64,000 nucleotides of DNA from contig NZ_CP040915.1 of the NCBI RefSeq assembly GCF_006352065.1, positions 2,108,001 to 2,172,000 on the forward strand. The letters are read 5' to 3'. Below the pieces are notes generated by a model. The model was not told the DNA's origin and searched no databases. It was given only the letters and a program-made list of their open reading frames with translations. The position numbers and the translations under genes are program-made. Positions 17,283 through 26,925 of the stretch are shown here, one piece after another (the stretch's first letter is position 1; every line of letters starts with the position of its first letter). Source of the DNA: Georgenia yuyongxinii (GTDB lineage Bacteria; Actinomycetota; Actinomycetes; Actinomycetales; Actinomycetaceae).

Positions 17283-18008
17283 TCAGCGACCGCGCATGCC
17301 CTTGCGGTCGGGACGGGCGCGCATAGGGTCCACGCCCTTCGGGATCGGCATCCGGGCGGAGCCCAGCGCCTGCAGACGCTTGGCGACGGCGGCCACCTCC
17401 GCCGGGGTGAGCTTGCCCTTGAGCTTCTGCACGTGCCCGACCAGCTTCGGCAGCGAGACCTGCCCGTCCTCGTTGCCACACTGCACCAGGTGCACTGGCA
17501 CGTTCGGGGCCACGCGCGCGACCTTGCGGCGTTCGTCGTCGAGCATGCGCTGAACACGGTGGGTGGGTCCCTCGGAGACGAGCACGATGCCCGGACGACC
17601 CACCATCCGGAAAACCAGGTCCTGCGTGCGGGGGTTCACCGCGACCGGCTGTTCCTGGATGTTCCAGCCCCGGCGGATCTGGCCGAGCGCCGCACCGGCG
17701 GCCCCGGGCTGCCCCTCGATCTGAGCGTATCCGGCCTTCCGTGTCTGCTGGGCGAGCACGATCATCATGAGCATCAGGGCCAGGAGAAGCCCGAAGAAGG
17801 TCATGTACCACGGATGCCCCCAGGCGAACCCGATGACCAGCGCGATGCCCATGACGAGCACGAAGACGCCGATGAGGATCCACGTGATGTTGGGGTTGAC
17901 CTGCTTGGTCATCCGGTACGCGTCGGCGATGTTGTGGTACCACCGCCGCTTCTTCTCCTGGGGGGCGGCGGAGGAACCCTCGACGTCGCTCTTGCTCTTG
18001 CGGGCCAT
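17283..18008 (-). CDS. DUF4191 membrane protein
   Basis: A 241-residue conserved actinobacterial protein. It starts MARKSKSD, has a basic RRWYHNIADAYRMTKQ stretch, two transmembrane segments at about residues 40-60 and 65-85, and a cytoplasmic C-terminal domain containing RRGWNIQEQPVAV and RPGIVLVSEGP, both typical of DUF4191. The function is unknown; the gene is usually found near the lipoate genes in actinobacteria, as here. The chosen ATG lies eight bases behind a TATCCT box on the minus strand (18022-18017). Confidence 0.85.
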   Translation of the reverse strand: MARKSKSDVEGSSAAPQEKKRRWYHNIADAYRMTKQVNPNITWILIGVFVLVMGIALVIGFAWGHPWYMTFFGLLLALMLMMIVLAQQTRKAGYAQIEGQPGAAGAALGQIRRGWNIQEQPVAVNPRTQDLVFRMVGRPGIVLVSEGPTHRVQRMLDDERRKVARVAPNVPVHLVQCGNEDGQVSLPKLVGHVQKLKGKLTPAEVAAVAKRLQALGSARMPIPKGVDPMRARPDRKGMRGR

Positions 18009-18117
18009 GATCACGAAGGATACCGGGCCCACGGGCGCCCTTCCGCGCGCCGTCGGTCACTCCGGCCACGCAGCCGTCACCTGGCGGTGCGCCTCAGCCT
18101 CCGGCTCGGCGGCGCCG

Positions 18118-19401
18118 TCACACATCGCCCGGGGCAAGCCGGCGCTGCGGCACCCGCACCGCCACCGCGGCGACGGCGAGAGCGGCAGCGCTGCCAGCGG
18201 CAACGGCGAAACCGGCCTGGGCGCCGTACAGGTCAGCGAGGTGCCCGGCCAGGGCGGCCGCCGCCGCCACACCTACGACGTTGGCCGAGCCCATCGCCGT
18301 CATGGCGACCGCCGTGCCGCCGGGCGGGGCAATCCGGCCCGCGGCTGTGAAGAGCGTCACCAGGGCAGGACCGACCAGGAGGCCGACGGCCAGGACCAGG
18401 GCCGTGAGCGCCGCGGTCGATGTGGCAGCCGTCATGGCCGCGGAGATCCCGGCGATGCCGGCGCCGCAGACCATCAGCCGGAGCCGGAGGCTGACGACGT
18501 CGGGCAGGGCGACGACGGCGAGCGCCATCACCGCCGAGCCCACCCCCATGACCGCGTAGATCAACCCGGCCCGGCCCGGCGTCCCGGCGGCGGTCGCGAA
18601 CGCCGTGACCGCCGTCTGGCTGGCGCCGAAGAACATGCCCACGCACGCCATGCCCGCGAGCGCGGGCGCCACCGCCTTGAGCACCGCGACGAGCGACGGC
18701 GCCTTGTGGGCTGTGACCACCGATCGCACCGGGGCGGCGACACCGCTTGCCCGGGTCGCGGCCGGTGACAAGGCGCGGACGGGCTCGGGCTCCCTCGCGG
18801 TCCCTGCCGCCGAGCGGTGCAACGCGAACGCGGTGACAAAGAGCAGCACCAGGACGGCGGCGATGAGCACGGGCAGCTCCGGTGTGCCGAGCGAGGCCGC
18901 CACTCCGACGAGGGCGGGACCGAGCACGAACACCATCTCGTCGGCCATCGACTCGTAGCCCAGGGCCGCACCGCTCTGCCGTGGCCCGCCGCCGAGCGCC
19001 AACCATCGCACCCGGGCGAGTGACCCGACCGGCACGGTCGTGGCACCCACGGCGACGCACAGCACGCACAGGACGGACAGCGGCGCGCCGCCGCCCGCCG
19101 CGACAACGAGAGCAGCCAGCGCGGCCGCGTTGACCGGCGCGAGGATCAGAAGCGGTACGCGCTGCCCGCGACGGTCCGTCCACCGCCCGATGATCGGCCC
19201 GGAGACGGCGGTGGACAGGGCGAGCGACGCGGAGGCGAGACCGGCGTCACCGACGGACCCGGTTGCCGAGGCCACCAGGGTGAGCACGCCGAGCACCACC
19301 ATCGAGGTGGGCAGCCGGCCGAGGAAGCCGACGACGAGGAAGGACCAGCCGAGCAGCCGCGGCAGGGCGCCGTACTGGCGGAAGGTTCGCAGCTGCGACA
19401 C
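18118..19401 (-). CDS. MFS transporter
   Basis: A 427-residue protein with 12 predicted transmembrane segments. The motif GRWTDRRGQR in the loop after the second segment is the MFS motif A (G-x-x-x-D-R-x-G-x-R). It is probably an exporter of the Bcr/CflA or SetA-like kind, but the substrate cannot be told. The GTG start lies two bases past the lipA stop, so the gene is likely coupled to lipA translation. An annotation reaching further upstream would overlap lipA and lacks membrane-protein character there. Confidence 0.85.
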   Translation of the reverse strand: MSQLRTFRQYGALPRLLGWSFLVVGFLGRLPTSMVVLGVLTLVASATGSVGDAGLASASLALSTAVSGPIIGRWTDRRGQRVPLLILAPVNAAALAALVVAAGGGAPLSVLCVLCVAVGATTVPVGSLARVRWLALGGGPRQSGAALGYESMADEMVFVLGPALVGVAASLGTPELPVLIAAVLVLLFVTAFALHRSAAGTAREPEPVRALSPAATRASGVAAPVRSVVTAHKAPSLVAVLKAVAPALAGMACVGMFFGASQTAVTAFATAAGTPGRAGLIYAVMGVGSAVMALAVVALPDVVSLRLRLMVCGAGIAGISAAMTAATSTAALTALVLAVGLLVGPALVTLFTAAGRIAPPGGTAVAMTAMGSANVVGVAAAAALAGHLADLYGAQAGFAVAAGSAAALAVAAVAVRVPQRRLAPGDV

Positions 19402-19403
19402 CC

Positions 19404-20399
19404 CTAGACCAGTGCCGCGGCTTCCTGCCGGGAGGTGCGCTTCTCGGCGAGGTGGGCGAGCTCGACCGGGATGGGCAAGCCCTTGCGGGACATCGCCTGC
19501 CCCCACAGCCGGCCGGCGCGGTAGCTGGACCGCACCATGGGGCCGGCCATGACGCCGAGGAAGCCGATCTCCTCGCCGATCTCGGCGAGCTCGACGAACT
19601 CCTCGGGCCTGACCCACCGGTCGACGGGGTGGTGACGGACCGAGGGCCGCAGGTACTGGTTGATGGTGAGCAGGTCGCAGCCGGCGTCGCGCAGCATCTG
19701 CATCGCGTCCACGACCTCGTCGAAGGTCTCACCCATGCCGAGCATGAGGTTGGACTTGGTGACGAACCCGTCCTCGGCGGCGGACGTGATGACGCTCAGG
19801 GACCGCTGGTAGCGGAACCCGGGACGGATGCGGCGGAAGATCCGCGGCACGGTCTCGACGTTGTGCGCGAGCACCTCTGGCCGGGACGAGAAGACCTCGG
19901 CGAGCTGGGCGGGGTCGGCGTCGAAGTCGGGGATGAGCAGCTCGACGCCGGTGCCGGGGTTCAGGTCGTGGATCTGCCGGACGGTCTCGGCGTAGAGCCA
20001 GGCTCCGCCGTCCTCCAGGTCGTCGCGGGCGACGCCGGTGATCGTGGAGTACTTCAGGCCCATCTTCTGGACGGAGAGGGCGACCTTGCGCGGTTCCATC
20101 CGGTCCAGCGCGGACGGCTTGCCGGTGTCGATCTGGCAGAAGTCGCACCGGCGGGTGCACTGCGACCCCCCGATGAGGAAGGTGGCCTCGCGGTCCTCCC
20201 AGCACTCGAAGATGTTCGGGCAGCCCGCCTCCTCGCACACCGTGTGCAGCCCGTTGCCGTGGACGAGCTGCTTGAGCTCGCGATACTCAGGGCCCATGAC
20301 GGCCTTCGTCTTGATCCAGTCGGGCTTGCGCTCGATGGGGGTCTCGGCGTTGCGCGCCTCGATCCGCAGCATCTTCCGGCCCTCTGGTGCGATGGTCAC
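19404..20399 (-). CDS. lipA: Lipoyl synthase
   Basis: A radical SAM enzyme that inserts two sulfur atoms into protein-bound octanoate to make lipoate. The 331 residues hold both iron-sulfur cluster motifs: [12 protein letters not shown] for the auxiliary cluster and CTRRCDFC for the SAM cluster. The C-terminal RSSYRAGR region, whose serine ligates the auxiliary cluster, is present. The GTG start has GAGG upstream. It lies downstream of lipB with a 116-base gap and just before the MFS gene; its product modifies SucB encoded at 23147-24946. Confidence 0.96.
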   Translation of the reverse strand: MTIAPEGRKMLRIEARNAETPIERKPDWIKTKAVMGPEYRELKQLVHGNGLHTVCEEAGCPNIFECWEDREATFLIGGSQCTRRCDFCQIDTGKPSALDRMEPRKVALSVQKMGLKYSTITGVARDDLEDGGAWLYAETVRQIHDLNPGTGVELLIPDFDADPAQLAEVFSSRPEVLAHNVETVPRIFRRIRPGFRYQRSLSVITSAAEDGFVTKSNLMLGMGETFDEVVDAMQMLRDAGCDLLTINQYLRPSVRHHPVDRWVRPEEFVELAEIGEEIGFLGVMAGPMVRSSYRAGRLWGQAMSRKGLPIPVELAHLAEKRTSRQEAAALV

Positions 20400-20515
20400 G
20401 TCTGGCTACCTCGTCCCTCTCGACGACCGCCATGTTCCGGCGGCTCCGCCCAGATCCTACGTCGACCCTCCGACATGCACCCGGAAGTCCCGGCCGGCGG
20501 ACACCGGAGGGCTGC

Positions 20516-21205
20516 TCAGACGGTCGCCGTCGCCGGCACCGCGGCTCGGTCAGCGGACGGGCCGGGGCCGGGGGCGACCTGCGCGAGCGCCCGCAGGAGC
20601 AGCTGCTCCGTGGCGTCGGCGATGTCCGTGACGGTCACGGTGCGCCCCGTCTCGGCGGACAGTGAGGTCACGCCCGCGTCGGTGATGCCGCACGGCACGA
20701 TGCGGTCGTAGGCGGCCAGGTCGCAGGAGGCGTTGATCGCGATGCCGTGCATGGTCACCCCTCGCGCCACACGCACGCCGACCGCGCAGAGCTTGCGCTC
20801 GCCCCCGCGGGCGTCCGCCGGTACCCAGACGCCGGAGCGGCCGGGCACCCGCACGGTCTCGACGCCGTAACCCGCGGCGAGGTCGATGACCGCCTGCTCG
20901 AGCACCCGGACGTAAGCGACGACGTCGATCGGCGCACGCAGCCGGACGATGGGGTACGCGATGAGCTGCCCGGGCCCGTGCCAGGTGATGCGCCCGCCGC
21001 GGTCGACGTCGACGACGGGGGTGCCATCGGTGGGCCGGTCCCACGACGCCGTGCGCTTGCCGGCGGTGTAGACGTCCGCGTGCTCGAGCAGGATGAGCGT
21101 GTCCTCGGCTCCGTCGACCACCTCGGCGTGGATACGGCGCTGGAGGTCCCAGCCCTCCTGGTAGTCGATCAGCTCGGTCCCCAGGCTCACCCGCATCGTT
21201 CGCAC
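20516..21205 (-). CDS. lipB: Octanoyltransferase (lipoate biosynthesis)
   Basis: It moves octanoate from acyl carrier protein to lipoyl domains, the step before LipA. The 229 residues include RGGRITWHGPGQLIAYPI, the LipB active-site stretch, with the lysine in GERKLCAVGVRV and the nucleophilic cysteine in VPCGITDAG. The GTG at 21205 was preferred because a TAGCAT box (minus, 21218-21213) lies seven bases upstream, as for other leaderless genes here; an ATG at 21196 is the alternative. It is divergent from the kinase-like gene, which starts 90 bases away. Confidence 0.93.
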   Translation of the reverse strand: MRTMRVSLGTELIDYQEGWDLQRRIHAEVVDGAEDTLILLEHADVYTAGKRTASWDRPTDGTPVVDVDRGGRITWHGPGQLIAYPIVRLRAPIDVVAYVRVLEQAVIDLAAGYGVETVRVPGRSGVWVPADARGGERKLCAVGVRVARGVTMHGIAINASCDLAAYDRIVPCGITDAGVTSLSAETGRTVTVTDIADATEQLLLRALAQVAPGPGPSADRAAVPATATV

Positions 21206-21294
21206 GAGAGCGATGCTAAGCCCGCCGCCCGTGTTGTCCACAGGCGCGGGCCCAGCGGCAGCGCGTGGCGGCCCTCGCCTGCTTGGCTGGCGGC

Positions 21295-22818
21295 ATGTCG
21301 ATCACCAAGCGGCGTCGCGGCCGGTCCGGGGGCTCGGCCGGCACCGGCCGCGGCCCGGTGGTGCCGGGGTACGAGCTGCTCGCGCCGGTGGGGTTCGGTG
21401 CGACGGGTGCGGTGTGGTCGGCGCGGGACGGGTCGGGGCGGCCGGTGGCCGTGTCGATCCTGCCGCTCGCGTCGGGTGCGCGGGGTACCGCGCAGCTGCG
21501 CCGGCTCGGCAACCTTCGAGCGAGCCGGCACCCGCACCTGGCGCGGGTCGACACCGTCGTCGGGCTCGACGGCGGCCGGTGCGCGGTGGTCAGCGAGGTG
21601 GTCACCGGGCCCAGCCTGGCGACCGTGCGTGCGGCCCGTGGCCCGCTGCCGCCCGGCGAGGCGGCGACTCTGCTGGTGGCACTGGGCGCAGCGCTGGGCC
21701 ACCTGCACGAGCGGGGCGTGATCCACGCCGACGTGGCGCCGACCAACGTGCTGCTCGCCCCCGGCGGCGTGCCGGTCCTTGTGGACCTCGCCGGGGAGGG
21801 TGCCCACGAGCGGGGCACGCCCGGCTTCGTGGCGCCCGAACGTCGCCGCGGTGCGGCGCCTGGCGCGGCTGGGGACGTGTGGGCGTTGGCACGGCTGCTG
21901 ATGTGGGCCACCGACGGCGACCCCGAGGTGGCCCAGCTGCTTGCCCCGGCCCTCGCTGACGATCCGGCCGCCCGCCCACGGGCACGGGACCTGGCGGCAC
22001 GGGCGCCGTCATTGGCGGAGGCGACGGCGGTGCACCTGCCGCCGCAGCCGGATCTCGCGCAGGCGCAGCTGCGCGCGGGCGTGAACCAGGTGCCGACCCA
22101 GCTGGCTGTCGCGCGGCGCCCCCGGCGCCGACACGCGCGCCCAGGCGCGTGGTGGGCCGCGTCGATCGTGGTGGTCCTGGCGGCGGCCGGTGGGGGAGCG
22201 GTCGCCTGGGGCGGGCCCGGTGGGCCGGCCGGGCTCCCGGCCGGGGATACCGAGCCGACTCCCGTCCCCGGGACGCCGCCCGCCAGGCTCAAGTCACCGA
22301 TTGTTGTTGACGTCGGTGCCGACTTGCCGCCCGAGGCCACCGGTACCGGTACGAGCACCGACATCGGTGGCCGCACCGGCACCCCACCCGAAGAGGACCT
22401 GACCGTCGTCGTGGCCGATCTGCTCCGGCTCAGGGACGCCGCCCTCGAGGCCGCCGACGCCGATGCCCTTGGGGAGTTGACCGTCCCGGGCTCGAGGGCC
22501 GCCGCCGCGGATGCTGACCTCCTCGCCCGTCTTCAGGGCGCCCGGGTCCGCCTCGAGGGGCTGCGCACCGAGGTCGGCGACGTCCGCGTGGTCCGCGCCC
22601 CGGCCGGCGGCACCCTTGCCGAGGTCGAGGTGATCCTGAGGCAGCGGGTGCACCACCGACTCGCTCGGAACGAGGACGGGACCGACGCCGCGCGCTCCGA
22701 CAGCGTTGTCGCGGTGCCGTCACGGCCTCCAAGGTGCGTCGCTCTGACCCTCGAGGGGCCCACGCCGTGGCGGGTGGCGACTGCGAGGCCGTGCGAGGCG
22801 GGGGAGGAGGTCGGCTGA
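21295..22818 (+). CDS. Protein kinase-like membrane protein (probable pseudokinase)
   Basis: A 507-residue protein with a Ser/Thr kinase-like domain in residues about 25-245, a proline- and arginine-rich linker, one transmembrane helix at about 285-305 (AASIVVVLAAAGGGAVAW) and an extracellular domain of about 190 residues. The glycine-rich loop VGFGATGAVW is present, the catalytic loop reads HADVAPTN in place of HRDLKPEN, keeping the Asp and Asn, and the DFG position reads VDLAGEG. The lysine normally found in the beta-3 strand is replaced by serine (PVAVSILPL), and no other lysine is nearby. It therefore looks like a pseudokinase or weak kinase, possibly a sensor. Substrate and ligand are unknown. 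Confidence 0.75.
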   Translation: MSITKRRRGRSGGSAGTGRGPVVPGYELLAPVGFGATGAVWSARDGSGRPVAVSILPLASGARGTAQLRRLGNLRASRHPHLARVDTVVGLDGGRCAVVSEVVTGPSLATVRAARGPLPPGEAATLLVALGAALGHLHERGVIHADVAPTNVLLAPGGVPVLVDLAGEGAHERGTPGFVAPERRRGAAPGAAGDVWALARLLMWATDGDPEVAQLLAPALADDPAARPRARDLAARAPSLAEATAVHLPPQPDLAQAQLRAGVNQVPTQLAVARRPRRRHARPGAWWAASIVVVLAAAGGGAVAWGGPGGPAGLPAGDTEPTPVPGTPPARLKSPIVVDVGADLPPEATGTGTSTDIGGRTGTPPEEDLTVVVADLLRLRDAALEAADADALGELTVPGSRAAAADADLLARLQGARVRLEGLRTEVGDVRVVRAPAGGTLAEVEVILRQRVHHRLARNEDGTDAARSDSVVAVPSRPPRCVALTLEGPTPWRVATARPCEAGEEVG

Positions 22819-22864
22819 GACGCGCGGACGCCAGAGGGCCTGCGGCATGCTCAGGCGTCGGACC

Positions 22865-23071
22865 TCAGGCGGCGGCGAAACCTAGGCCTCGGGTCTCGAG
22901 CTCCTCGGCAAGGATCCTGATCGCCTTGGGGCCCACGCCGTGGATGCGGAGCAGCTCCTGCGGGGTGACGGTCGTTAGCTGGTGGTACCGGGTGTACCCG
23001 CGCAGGGCGAGCTCCCGCCGCGCGACCTTGCCGATGCGCGGTGTGAGCTCAGACGCGTCTGGGTTCGTCAC
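22865..23071 (-). CDS. Small helix-hairpin-helix DNA-binding protein
   Basis: A 68-residue protein with one helix-hairpin-helix motif, VTPQELLRIHGVGPKAIRILAEEL, at residues 35-58, the type found in RuvA, PolX and similar DNA-binding proteins. The region before it (GKVARRELALRGYTRYHQL) may form a second half of the fold. It probably binds DNA without sequence specificity; no enzyme domain is present. It follows sucB on the same strand, but a strong terminator lies between them. Confidence 0.7.
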   Translation of the reverse strand: MTNPDASELTPRIGKVARRELALRGYTRYHQLTTVTPQELLRIHGVGPKAIRILAEELETRGLGFAAA

Positions 23072-23100
23072 GGGCCTCCTCCATGTGCCGGGGGACGGCA

Positions 23101-23129
23101 GGAGCCCCGCACCGAGGGTGCGGGGCTCC
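23101..23129 (-). terminator. Rho-independent-like hairpin after sucB
   Basis: GGAGCCCCGCACC at 23101-23113 and GGTGCGGGGCTCC at 23117-23129 form a perfect 13-bp stem with a three-base loop, 18 bases past the end of sucB on the minus strand. There is no clear U-tract. Confidence 0.75.
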
Positions 23130-23146
23130 AGCCAGATGCCGAACCG

Positions 23147-24946
23147 TCAGAGACCGACCTCGGCCTCGAACGCGCCCTCCTCGAGCCGTGCCTTGACGGT
23201 CTGGAGGAACCGACCGGCGTCGGCGCCGTCGACCAGGCGGTGGTCGTACGTCAGCGACAGGTAGATGATCGAGCGGATGCCGATGGTCTCGTTGCCCTCG
23301 GCGTCCTTGACAACTGCCGGACGCTTGACGATGGTGCCCACGCCCATGATCGCGACCTCGGGCTGGTTGATGATCGGCGTGTCGATCAGCAGGCCCGCCG
23401 AGCCCGTGTTCGTGATCGTGAAGGTCGACCCGGACAGCTCGTCAGGCGTGACCTTGCTGTCGCGCGTGCGAGCGGCGAGGTCGTTGATCTTCTTGGCAAT
23501 CCCGCCGATGGTCAGGTCGCCGGCGTCCTTGATGACCGGGACCAGGAGCCCGCGGGGGGTGTCCACCGCGATGCCCATGTGCTCGGCGCCGTGGTAGATG
23601 ACGTTGTCGCCGTCGATCGTGGCGTTGAGCTTCGGGTGCGACTTGAGCGCCTCCGTCGCGGCCTTGACGAAGAAGGGCAGGAAGGTGAGCTTCGTGCCCT
23701 CGGCCGTCTGGAAAGCGTTCTTGGCGCGAGCCCGGAGCGTGGCCACGCGGGTGACGTCGACCTCCATCACCGAGGTCAGCTGCGTCGAGGTGTCCAGCGA
23801 CTCCCGCATGCGCTTAGCGATGACCTTGCGCAGGCGGGACATCTTCTCGGTCGTGCCGCGCAGCGGGGAGACCTCGACCTGGGTGGGCTGCTTGGCGGGC
23901 GCGCCGGCCGGCGCGGCAGCAGGTGCGGCCTGAGCTGCGGCCTTCTCGGCTGCGGCCTTCTCCGCCGCTGCCTCGACGTCCTGCTTGCGGATGCGGCCAC
24001 CCACACCGGTGCCGGTGAGGGAGGAGAGGTCGATGCCCTTCTCCACCGCGAGCTTGCGTACGAGCGGCGTGATGTAGGCGGTGCCAGCGGCGGCCGGGGC
24101 GGCCTCCGCGCGGGCCGGCTGGGCGGTCTTGGGTGCTTCAGCCTTCGGTGCTTCAGCCTTCGGTGCCTCGGCCTTGGGCGCCTCAGCCTTCGGTGCCTCG
24201 GCCTTGGGCGCCTCAGCCTTCGGCGCCTCCGGGGCCGGAGCCTCCGCCGGAGCCTCCTTCGGTGCCTCGGCTGCGGGCGCTGCGGCGCCTGCCTGACCGA
24301 CGATGACCAGGTCGGCGCCGACCTCGACCGTCTCGTCCTCCTGGACAAGGATCTTCAGCACGGTGCCGGCCACGGGGGAGGGCACCTCGGTGTCGACCTT
24401 GTCGGTGGAGACCTCGAGCAGCGGCTCGTCGACCTCGACCGTCTCGCCCTCGGCCTTGAGCCACCGGGTGACGGTGCCCTCGGTGACGGACTCACCAAGC
24501 GCGGGCATCTTCACGGCCTCACCGGCCGGTGCGCTGCCCCCGGTGGGCGCGTTCTGCGTCGCCTGGGCCTTCGCCTCCTCGGCGGGCGCGGCCTCGGCAG
24601 AGACGGGCTGGGCTGCCTCGACCTCCTCGGCGGCGGGGGCCTCGGAAGCGGCCGGCGACGTCTCGGCCGGGGCGCTGTCCTCGGCCGGGGCGCTCTCGCC
24701 GCCGCCGGTGCCGTCACCGATGACGACGAGCTCGGCGCCGACCTCGACCGTCTCGTCCTCCTCGACGAGGATCTTCTCCACCACGCCGGCGACCGGCGAC
24801 GGCACCTCGGTGTCCACCTTGTCGGTGGACACCTCCAGCAGCGGCTCGTCGACCTCGACCGACTCGCCCACGGCCTTCAGCCACCGGGTCACGGTGCCCT
24901 CGGTGACCGACTCGCCCAGCGCGGGCATCTTCACGGACTCAGACAT
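23147..24946 (-). CDS. sucB: 2-oxoacid dehydrogenase E2 component (dihydrolipoamide acyltransferase)
   Basis: The core acyltransferase of a pyruvate or 2-oxoglutarate dehydrogenase complex. The 599 residues contain two near-identical lipoyl domains with lipoylated lysines K43 and K182 in [15 protein letters not shown], a PKAEA repeat linker at residues about 240-272, an E3-binding domain at about 288-325 ([22 protein letters not shown]) and the catalytic domain ending with DHRLVDG (active histidine about 569). Actinobacterial proteins of this type are often annotated SucB, though they serve pyruvate dehydrogenase. The lpdA gene lies 24 bases upstream on the same strand. Confidence 0.94.
   Translation of the reverse strand: MSESVKMPALGESVTEGTVTRWLKAVGESVEVDEPLLEVSTDKVDTEVPSPVAGVVEKILVEEDETVEVGAELVVIGDGTGGGESAPAEDSAPAETSPAASEAPAAEEVEAAQPVSAEAAPAEEAKAQATQNAPTGGSAPAGEAVKMPALGESVTEGTVTRWLKAEGETVEVDEPLLEVSTDKVDTEVPSPVAGTVLKILVQEDETVEVGADLVIVGQAGAAAPAAEAPKEAPAEAPAPEAPKAEAPKAEAPKAEAPKAEAPKAEAPKAEAPKTAQPARAEAAPAAAGTAYITPLVRKLAVEKGIDLSSLTGTGVGGRIRKQDVEAAAEKAAAEKAAAQAAPAAAPAGAPAKQPTQVEVSPLRGTTEKMSRLRKVIAKRMRESLDTSTQLTSVMEVDVTRVATLRARAKNAFQTAEGTKLTFLPFFVKAATEALKSHPKLNATIDGDNVIYHGAEHMGIAVDTPRGLLVPVIKDAGDLTIGGIAKKINDLAARTRDSKVTPDELSGSTFTITNTGSAGLLIDTPIINQPEVAIMGVGTIVKRPAVVKDAEGNETIGIRSIIYLSLTYDHRLVDGADAGRFLQTVKARLEEGAFEAEVGL
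24129..24232. repeat. Near-exact 15-bp tandem repeat coding for the PKAEA linker
   Basis: About seven copies of a 15-bp unit encode successive PKAEA motifs in the E2 linker. Third-base differences are few, so the array could change copy number by slippage. Confidence 0.75.
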
Positions 24947-24970
24947 GTCCTGGCGTCTCCTTCGATCGGG

Positions 24971-26350
24971 TCAGTTGTGAGCGTGCAGGGGCTTACCGGC
25001 GAGCGCAAGTGCGGCTTCGCCCACCGCCTCGTTCTGGGTGGGGTGCGCGTGGACGAGGGACGCGACGTCCTCGGGGTACGCCTCCCAGTTGACCATGAGC
25101 TGGCCCTCGCCGATGAGCTCGCCGACGCGGTCGCCGAGCATGTGCACGCCGACGATGGGGCCGTCCTTCTCACGCACCAGCTTGATGAAGCCGGTGGTCT
25201 GCAGGATCTGGCTCTTGCCGTTGCCGGCGAGGTTGTACTCGACCGTCTCGACGCCGTCGACGCCGTAGGTCTCCTTCGCCTCGGCCTCGGTGAGACCGAC
25301 GGAGCCGACCTGCGGCTCGCAGTAGGTCACGCGCGGGATGCCCGACTCCACGATGGGCGCGGGGTTCAGTCCGGCGATCTGCTCGGCCACGAAGATGCCC
25401 TGGGCGAACCCGCGGTGGGCGAGCTGCAGGCCGGGAACGATGTCGCCGACGGCGTAGACGTTGCCGACGCCGGTCCGGAGGCAGTCGTCGGTGAGGACGA
25501 ATCCGCGCTCCATCGGGATGCCGTTCTCCTCGTAACCGAGGTTCGCGGTCGCGGGGCCACGGCCGACGGCGACCAGCAGCAGCTCTGCCTCGAGGGTCTT
25601 GCCGTCCTGGGTGGTGACCACGACGCCGTCGTCGTTCTGGGTCACGCCGGCGAACATGGTCTTGGTGTGGAAGGCGATCTTGCGCTTGCGGAAGGCGCGC
25701 TCGAGGCCCTTGGAGAGCGACTCGTCCTCGTTGGGGACCAGGTGCGGCAGGCCCTCGATGATCGTCACGTCGGCGCCGAAGGAATTCCAGACGGAGGCGA
25801 ACTCGACTCCGATGACGCCGCCGCCCAGCACGATCGCGCTCTTGGGCACGTAGTCGAGCTGGAGCGCCTGCTCGGAGGTGATGACCCGGCCGCCGATCTC
25901 CAGACCCGGGAGGGACTTCGAGTAGGAGCCGGACGCGAGCACGACGTTCTTGCCGCGGTAACGGGTCCCGTCCACCTCGACCGTGTCCGCGGCAACCAGC
26001 CGGCCCCAGCCGTTGATGAGGTCGACCTTGCGGGAGGAGACGAGCCCCTGCAGGCCCTTGTAGAGGCGGGCGACGATGCCGTCCTTGAACGTGTTCACCC
26101 CGCCCATGTCGATGCCGCCGAAGGTGCTCTGCACGCCGACCGCCGCGCTCTCGCGGATCGTGTCGGCCACCTCTGCGGAATGCAGCAGGGCCTTGGTGGG
26201 GATGCATCCCCGGTGCAGGCAGGTGCCGCCGAGCTTGTCGCCCTCGATCAGGGCCACCTTCATGCCGAGCTGCGCACCGCGCAGCGCGGCGGCGTAACCA
26301 CCACTGCCCGCTCCAAGGATCACGATGTCGTACTCCTGCGTTTCAGCCAC
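24971..26350 (-). CDS. lpdA: Dihydrolipoamide dehydrogenase (E3)
   Basis: A flavoprotein that reoxidises the dihydrolipoyl groups of the E2 protein using NAD. The 459 residues have the FAD-binding motif VILGAGSGGYAAALRGAQLG, the redox-active disulfide GGTCLHRGCIP, the NAD-binding motif VLGGGVIGVEFAS and the C-terminal HAHPTQNEAVGEA, which supplies the catalytic His-Glu pair. The GTG start has a GAGGAGAGG ribosome site. It is the first gene of the pair with sucB and is divergent from a small gene at 26554. Confidence 0.96.
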   Translation of the reverse strand: MAETQEYDIVILGAGSGGYAAALRGAQLGMKVALIEGDKLGGTCLHRGCIPTKALLHSAEVADTIRESAAVGVQSTFGGIDMGGVNTFKDGIVARLYKGLQGLVSSRKVDLINGWGRLVAADTVEVDGTRYRGKNVVLASGSYSKSLPGLEIGGRVITSEQALQLDYVPKSAIVLGGGVIGVEFASVWNSFGADVTIIEGLPHLVPNEDESLSKGLERAFRKRKIAFHTKTMFAGVTQNDDGVVVTTQDGKTLEAELLLVAVGRGPATANLGYEENGIPMERGFVLTDDCLRTGVGNVYAVGDIVPGLQLAHRGFAQGIFVAEQIAGLNPAPIVESGIPRVTYCEPQVGSVGLTEAEAKETYGVDGVETVEYNLAGNGKSQILQTTGFIKLVREKDGPIVGVHMLGDRVGELIGEGQLMVNWEAYPEDVASLVHAHPTQNEAVGEAALALAGKPLHAHN

Positions 26351-26553
26351 GTACCTCTCCTCGAGCGCTCACAAGGCCCTGCAAGGTCCGGTCTGGGCCC
26401 GGGGCCGCCGCCATTGTTCCACCACCGTGGCGCAGGGGACTAAACGTTCCGTGCCGTGCCCGTCACAAAGTCGCGCCAAATCACCGACAACGTCCTGTGC
26501 ACGCTCCCGCAACTGTCAGCGTTCCCTCAGTTGGGGGGCCTAACGTATGGACC

Positions 26554-26871
26554 GTGCGTCTGTTCTCACGCCGCAAGCGCAACGACGGGCTCGGGACCAA
26601 AGAGGCCCGCGCCCGCACGCTCGCGCACTTCCGCGAGTTCACCGCCACGCGGGTGGGCGTCGAGGCGTACATAGAACCGCCCACGGCGCACGACCCGCAC
26701 ACGATGGTGCTCGTGGCCCGCACAGGGGAGTGGACCCGCCGTCGGGTGCCCGACGTCCGCGAGGCCCGTGCCCTCGCCGGCGAGCTGCAGATACCGATCT
26801 ACGACGTCCACCTCACCGGATACCCGGCGAGCATGCGCCGGTGGAGCGCCGCCAACCGCCGTCGGGCCTGA
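26554..26871 (+). CDS. Conserved actinobacterial protein of unknown function
   Basis: A 105-residue basic protein starting VRLFSRRKRND. It has no membrane segment or signal peptide. Recognisable parts are HFREFTATRVGVEAYIEP, TMVLVARTGEWTRRRVP and a C-terminal YDVHLTGYPASMRRW, the last two often conserved in homologous actinobacterial proteins. No function can be assigned. The GTG start is seven bases behind TAACGT (26541-26546), fitting a leaderless transcript; an upstream ATG at 26497 would lie inside the promoter. Confidence 0.7.
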   Translation: MRLFSRRKRNDGLGTKEARARTLAHFREFTATRVGVEAYIEPPTAHDPHTMVLVARTGEWTRRRVPDVREARALAGELQIPIYDVHLTGYPASMRRWSAANRRRA

Positions 26872-26877
26872 CGGCCA

Positions 26878-26909
26878 CGCCCCGCCCACCGAAGCCGGCG
26901 GACGGGGCG
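26878..26909. terminator. Hairpin between convergent genes
   Basis: CGCCCCG at 26878-26884 pairs with CGGGGCG at 26903-26909 in the 54-base gap between the small gene at 26554-26871 and the end of pepA. A bidirectional terminator is likely from its position. Confidence 0.45.
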
Positions 26910-26925
26910 CGTCTCGTCCGAGCGG

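Noticed and set aside
22982-26443. Plus-strand frame of over 1100 codons opposite sucB and lpdA
   Set aside because: Its low-complexity Gly/Leu/Arg composition is the antisense image of the E2 and E3 genes.
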